Assembly: GCA_921293015.1 (NCBI GenBank)
Contig: OV121081.1
Coordinates: forward strand, 22,447,158 to 22,511,157
Origin: Phorcus lineatus
Lineage: Eukaryota > Mollusca > Gastropoda > Trochida > Trochidae
Length of the DNA: 64,000 nt
Direction: 5' to 3'
Shown: one piece after another, positions 58,858 through 64,000 of the stretch
Numbering within the stretch: position 1 is the first letter of the stretch
Layout: each line of letters begins with the position of its first letter
The notes under the pieces: model-generated
What the model was told of the DNA's origin: nothing
The model's input: only the letters and a program-made list of their open reading frames with translations
The model's database searches: none
Program-made: the position numbers and the translations under genes

Positions 58858-60740
58858 TTTCCCTTGGATTGAGAGGCATCTTGTGGTAATTGTTTTTCCA
58901 TTTCAACGATCATGGTACATATCAAAGTGAAACTTTAAAGATGACTTGTTATGAAAATATGAGAACAGAGAAATCTTGAGCGTTGTTTGTACATGTACAG
59001 CTGCATGCCAAAAGTGTGTTCACGTACCTGAATATACTAGTGCAAATATCATGTAATCATGCTGTATCGTAGCGATGCGAAAAAGAAACTTATAATATTG
59101 AATTTTCAATACAGATATGCAGATCCATTCTTCTGCAAATGTTTATCGTACCCCCACAATTACCCGTAACAGTTTTGGCAGGTTATTGAAGTGACCAGGG
59201 GTCAAAATTCCGAAAACACTAATTTTTATTTTTCTCCAAAAAAATGCTTTATAAGTTATCAACTTTTTAAAGAATTAGTCACGTTTGTTCCTTAGCACAA
59301 CGTCAATGTGATTATGTTGGTTTTAATCTCAGAGAGTCGATATGGAACAATTCATTTGACATTTAACGAAATCGAAATTTCGAAAATATGACCCCTTCTG
59401 TTTATATCAATATGCCAAAATTCGATTTTTTGCACGGGAGACAAAACGATCCCAAAATGAGTTCAAGAAAGGCTATTTCACACATGGACAGTGGGTGATC
59501 CATTGTCTGTCTTGCAGAAGGGATTCTATTGACGTTGAAACGAAACCCAAATTATATATTTGCACTACGATTCAATAGTAAGTGAACTCGGTATGCAGCT
59601 GAACATCAGTAGGTTTAATTGATTATGTTTTGGTTTTTGTACTTTAAAACTTTTGAAGTCGTTGTTATATGATGAATACTAGACGCAGCAATGATTACAT
59701 TGTATTCTTGTTATAGAATGCATAAAATTACTGTGTGATTATTTTTTTGTTTGTCAAGATCATCATCAACCTTACTTGCCTGTGGAAAACGTTTTTGTTT
59801 CAAATATACTTTTCTGTTTGTTTTTAACCGCATTTTTAAGAATCTCCTATATTGATTTGTTGAAATGCTAACTGCATACCTTTTTATGTTTATCTATTGT
59901 ATCTGCTCTTTAGATGAATATGTACTCAAGTCACACAAATTATTGTCTTTGTCAATGTTAGATATATGTAAGTCACAATTAATGAATTAAATGTCCTTAA
60001 AAACTTAACCTTTTAATAACGTGGCATGAAGTCCGGTACCCGTTCATCCACCCATCGAACTGTCAGGTTTCCATTCGTTGGACTGGACCTCTAAAACCTA
60101 ACTCTAGAAATGTGAAATCGTGTGTATAAACTTCTTGGTTAAGAAGATAATTAGTTATAAATTTAGTGACAAAGCATCAGTCTTTAATGCTGTATCCTCT
60201 ATCACAATTCCTTCGTGGCATGGAATTGTTATTTGTAGATATGGTAATCAAAGGCCAGTTGCCGCTCATTTGGTAAACATTTTACATGTTGTATGAATCA
60301 TGATGAGCTACAGCGCCAAAGGCTTGTCATTATATAAATTCTTGTAATTCATAAATTTTCTTCTTTTAGGAAAAAATACCTTAATACAGTTTGAAAATCG
60401 GTTTCTTGCTTTTATTTTTCATTAAGTTGTAGCCCTCGTTCTGTAATATAGATTTTAATCTTGTTCCGTTTCAATGAGAGCCAATCTGGCGGGCGATATT
60501 GATGACCATGTCTTCTTGTTTGTTATTGTAATAATCTCCAGATTGAAGAAGTTCATATATAATAGAGTAATGACACGTTGCTTTAATTGTTAATAAGTGC
60601 CAAAAAACAAACAAATGAAAGTTAAGTAAATTTTGATCAAATGTGTGTTTCGAAGTGTTCATTTATTTACGGAGACATTACTATAGCGCCAATATCCACA
60701 TAAAATATGCGTTATATAACCTCTATCAAGTTTCAGTTCT
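58858..60740. other. unit C-specific insert, right part
   Basis: If the minus-strand exon at 58.2-58.8 kb is real, its upstream exons should lie here or beyond; none could be picked out. It contains an imperfect inverted repeat (59190-59410, listed). The rest is AT-rich and featureless. Confidence 0.4.
59190..59410. repeat. imperfect inverted repeat (foldback-like)
   Basis: The left arm CCAGGGGTCAAAATTCCGAA (59197-) and right arm TCGAAATTTCGAAAATATGA (59370-), continuing CCCCTTCTG, are imperfect reverse complements around GGGGTCA...TCGAAA. The spacer is about 150 bp without an ORF. No target duplication was identified. It may be a decayed non-autonomous DNA element. Confidence 0.35.
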
Positions 60741-62219
60741 ATCTTTTTTAAATAAAGGTTTGTGTTTTTCTTTCATTTCACCTGACCTTTATTCATAATT
60801 CTTGGAAAATGCATTATGTCTTTGATTGGCATTTCCAAGTGGAATACAAACGAACAGCAAGATTTCATGATAATAACTTCTTTAATTTGAAAATCACGAT
60901 GTTATGCTTATTAATTTATCAGGTAAATTATGTTATCACAGGAAGTAATAGACACACAGCCTTTTTACCGTTAAGTTGTCATTAAGATCTTACGTTCTTT
61001 TATTTATGGTAAAATAAAACCAATGCAGAAAACTTTTACATGACGCCATGAACACTTACAAATCATTAGGTATCTAATTCCTTCAAAAATCAGTCATTGA
61101 ATGCAGTAATTGGTATGCCTACGGCAATGAGTTTTATTCTAGAACCATCAACATGTTTTTAAATTGTTACTGAAAACTATCAGAATCTAAAATCCGCTAA
61201 TCTGATACATTGAATCGGTTTGCTCCAAGGGACATATTTTCTAAGAAGAACCATTTTCATTGATTGTACGATCGTTTGGGGATTACTTGTTAATTCATTC
61301 GAGTTTCTTCTGATACATTTGAGCAGTTTTCCAATGATAATGAGTAAGAGGGCAAATTATAAGATGTGCCCGATGTCAGTTTTTACTCGTCTTGAGAGTA
61401 AACAACCAATACGTCAAGACAAAAACAAATTAATTTTCTTTGCTCAAATTATATACAATTAAATACACTCGCGGTAAATGGAATCCATCTTCTTCATTAG
61501 AAAGCTACGTAATTATTTTCTTTTTTTAAATAAATAAATAAGATTAAATAGCATTTAATGTTTTAAGCCTGAAACTGGCTACTACATTTAAAAAAGCATC
61601 GTCTTGGGCAGAATCAAAGAATCAAATGTATGACTGCATGTGACAGGCAAAATGATATATTTATTGAATATTTTAGAATAAAATGAAAACAGTCTTAAGA
61701 TCCAATTAGCCCAGTGGATGAACATATTGGGAGACTTCTTACAGTGATCTATTTAGTATATATATGCTGAAAGACATGTGAATTTCTTAGGATTAGGCTT
61801 ATTCTTAGAGGCATTGAAACAATAATTTAGTTGTATTATGGATTTTGTTGGTTGAAACAAAATGTTTTGTGAAAAACCTATGTGAATTTATGTCTTGCTA
61901 GTGGTAACTGAAACCAACATTCCAATATTACTATTGGAGTACCACAAAAACGTTGTCGTGCCTTTTTAGTGTAATGTAGTTTATCAAAGCGAACGCAATG
62001 ACAACATTATACTTTTATTGACACGTTTACATGGAAATGCATTTATTTTTTTAGCAGTGGAATACCCTTTTCAAAGGGTACAATAACTGTTAAAAACATT
62101 ACAACATATTTAGTGGGCATAGAATTCTAAAATAAAAATTATATGATATAACTTAAGTAACCATAATTCTAGAGCAAATACTTTGTTGAACTGATATATA
62201 AACGACTAGAACTGCAGGA

Positions 62220-62453
62220 GTGAAAAAACAAGAATTCAATACAAAATTAACCTTTAAATTTATGGATAATGATGTATCAGACAATTACCAATACGTAGAT
62301 GTTAAAATGATAAAGACTCGTTTATCAAAACGAAGCCAGTATTGTCAGAGCAAGAGAAGCAAAAAAGCGTCAACATCACCTATTATCAATGGCTTATTTT
62401 CAACTTCACATGATAATTCAACAAGATTGGACCGATGCATTGAGAATAACTAA
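62220..62453 (+). CDS. possible exon, unknown
   Basis: An open frame of 77 codons to TAA beginning after ACTGCAG|GA at 62218. The text contains FKFMDNDVSDNYQYVDVKM and a basic stretch KRSQYCQSKRSKK. Its charge balance is better than most frames here, but the upstream sequence is not pyrimidine-rich and no partner exon or motif is known. Likely chance or a remnant. Confidence 0.18.
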   Translation: MKKQEFNTKLTFKFMDNDVSDNYQYVDVKMIKTRLSKRSQYCQSKRSKKASTSPIINGLFSTSHDNSTRLDRCIENN

Positions 62454-64000
62454 CAATTTCATCTTATCTTATAAACATATAAACATTAATGCAAAGTCTA
62501 AGAAACACTACAATTGAGTTTTCATTTTAGCCAACCAACCAATAATACTCAGTCCCTTAAATTCACCATGTGTATTGTATATATAATGTAATGTTTGGTT
62601 GCCATTTCCATTTCAGCCTTACAATGTTGTCTGTTTGTTTACCCTGAGATACTTGGAAACGCTTCAGTCTTTGCCATTTGATGGAAAAACAACCGTCTGA
62701 ACGCTATAGATAAACATACAACTGTACATGTGTCCACCAAGGGCGAAAATTTCGCCACACAATGCAAGCCAGGAAAAGTTTGACAGACTCACACTTAACC
62801 AATACCTCCGTTTATGTCTTATACCAAACATTAAGCTGTATACCAATGAACCAAGTATTTTGCAGAAGCGAAAGATTTACAATTTGGAGTACCTACGTAC
62901 TACTGTGAAAACATCATGACCAGGCAGTTGATAAAGACAACATTGTCAGAATCAGCAGCTGATAAGACTGTTTAATGCAGTCAACAGATAAACATGTTCC
63001 TAATTTGCTCATAAGTAAGGTACATGAGCTTCAAGCTCAGAAAGCGACTCGTAATGTGTAAAATATCCATGACCTCTTCAACTTGTATTATGCCTGTGAA
63101 TGATATAACTCTGTGATTCTTATTTGTTTGAAAGGTTGCCTTCCTCAAAACAGATGTTGTGGCGTTTTAAATGATTTTTTATTACAGTGAAAATCAATTT
63201 ATACTTTAACGAAAACACTCCTGAAGGTCAACAAGGACGCCTGTTGTTTAAATATATTAGTGTTATCTTACAGGTATGGTATTAACAATATTTTTCTGGT
63301 GTGAGTAAAGAACCTTAATTAAATCATAATTACCATGCCTTATAATCTTCATTCAGATAAACTAGCTGTGAATGATATTTGCGGTCGGTAACCTCTGACA
63401 AATGATGATGTAATCATATGTATTTTGCAATGATACAATGATGAAGAGGAAAATGTAGACAGACATTGATTGCTGTAGTCATAACATTGGACGTTGACCA
63501 CAGACGAATTGAATTATTTTGTAATAGGAGAAGGACAAGAATGAGAAAGAATGATTTAAGAACATAAACGTTAAGAACTTTTAAACACTCAGCTAGAAAA
63601 TGAGTTTATATTATAACACTGCTGACGATGCTTGCAGAATTGAAATGCAAATATTGTCATTAAAGATTTGAAATGAATTTGATTAAGATGTTCGTGATTA
63701 TCGGATTTTTGCATCATAGCAGTAATAAATAACGACCTCTTTTTGCTTTTTGTCTTGTGATAGTTTTGAAGAAAACTGTTATTTTAAACCATACTTGTTG
63801 AAATTCGTTATAATCTGTGAATTTACTCCCAAGTCCTATTTCCTTGAGATAATGCAAAATTGAAGTGAATGTTTTAAACGTTACATCACTAAAATGCATC
63901 TTCCATTTCGAATGGTATATATTTGGAATCCAAGATTCTATGTACTTTCTAAAGCTACACATCATTTCCATTTCGAATGGTATATATTTGGGAACTCTAA
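62454..64000. other. right flank of the array; nothing firm
   Basis: AT-rich DNA beyond the last landmark of unit C. The plus-strand frame 62728-62919 (ISPHNASQEKFDRLTLNQYL) is mildly coding-like but has no context. The direct repeat at 63901-63990 is listed separately. Confidence 0.4.
63901..63990. repeat. direct repeat pair at window end (65-bp offset)
   Basis: TTCCATTTCGAATGGTATAT, continuing ATTTGG, occurs at 63901 and again at 63966. The word itself is partly palindromic (CCATTTCGAATGG, an imperfect TTCGAA-centred palindrome). The window ends 10 bp after the second copy, so it may be the start of a longer tandem array. Confidence 0.75.

Larger units (their letters stand above)
48150..62000. 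repeat. tandem array, unit C
   Basis: Most complete unit. It has the unit A landmarks in order (48165, 49080, 49840, 51280, 52270, 52985, 54190, 54725-55430), then those shared with unit B (56245, 56440, 60820-61440, 61610-61960). 50817-51270 corresponds to 36990-37430. About 4.2 kb (56550-60740) has no counterpart at the matching place in unit B, although 57650-57800 weakly resembles 33860-34010. Unit-specific insertions are the SINEs at 53.6 and 56 kb. The remaining sequence is AT-rich and non-coding, with no convincing open frames except those listed. Confidence 0.7.

Overview
This is nuclear DNA of an animal: strongly AT-rich, almost free of long open reading frames, full of transposon debris, with eukaryotic signals (splice-like junctions, AATAAA sites, tRNA-headed SINEs, TA-flanked Tc1/mariner elements). 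The SINE at 15.6 kb ends in the motif AAGCGGCGTAAAACACCAAC followed by CTCAC repeats. That tail, and the TTCGTCCGTTCGTGCGTCCC element at 18.6 kb, are types I associate with mollusc and especially gastropod genomes, so a gastropod (abalone-like) source is my best guess. The identification rests on memory of repeat style, not on a search. I see no rRNA, no bona fide tRNA gene, no CRISPR array and no operon.

Layout. (1) 0-15.4 kb: a diverged segmental duplication, about 1-3250 against about 10440-15380. Between the copies lie the C-terminal end of a non-LTR retrotransposon (4.4-5.3 kb) and a structurally complete Tc1/mariner transposon (7203-8754) with perfect 28-bp terminal repeats, a TA target duplication and an uninterrupted DD34E transposase. 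A few exon-like open segments with splice-like borders lie on the minus strand at 9.6-13 kb. (2) 15.4-22.8 kb: a complete SINE with target duplication, an internally repeated element at 18.6-19.2 kb, and a CpG-rich, CCAAT-bearing, promoter-like stretch ending in a splice-donor consensus at 22.2 kb. (3) 22.8-62 kb: an old, diverged tandem array of at least three units of roughly 9-14 kb (A 22.8-37.4, B 38.6-47.3, C 48.1-62.0). The units share the same landmarks in the same order, interrupted by unit-specific insertions: a 862-bp TIR element, a second Tc1 with two frameshifts, SINEs, a foldback element, and a roughly 4-kb insert carrying a 227-codon open frame.

The most interesting signal is inside this array. 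Two short minus-strand blocks recur in the units and look like first coding exons: an ATG start, an open frame and a GTGAG-type splice donor. One reads as a signal-peptide-like start (31.6 and 52.4 kb); the other (36.1, 44.1 and 55.3 kb) is open in unit C and broken in A and B. The simplest reading is a tandemly duplicated, fast-decaying gene family with mostly dead copies. An older Tc1-type transposase fossil sits at the same place in units A and C, so it predates the duplication, while the second Tc1 in unit B postdates it.

All similarities were seen by eye. Exon calls are candidates only; without transcripts or searches most of this window should be treated as intergenic and repeat DNA.
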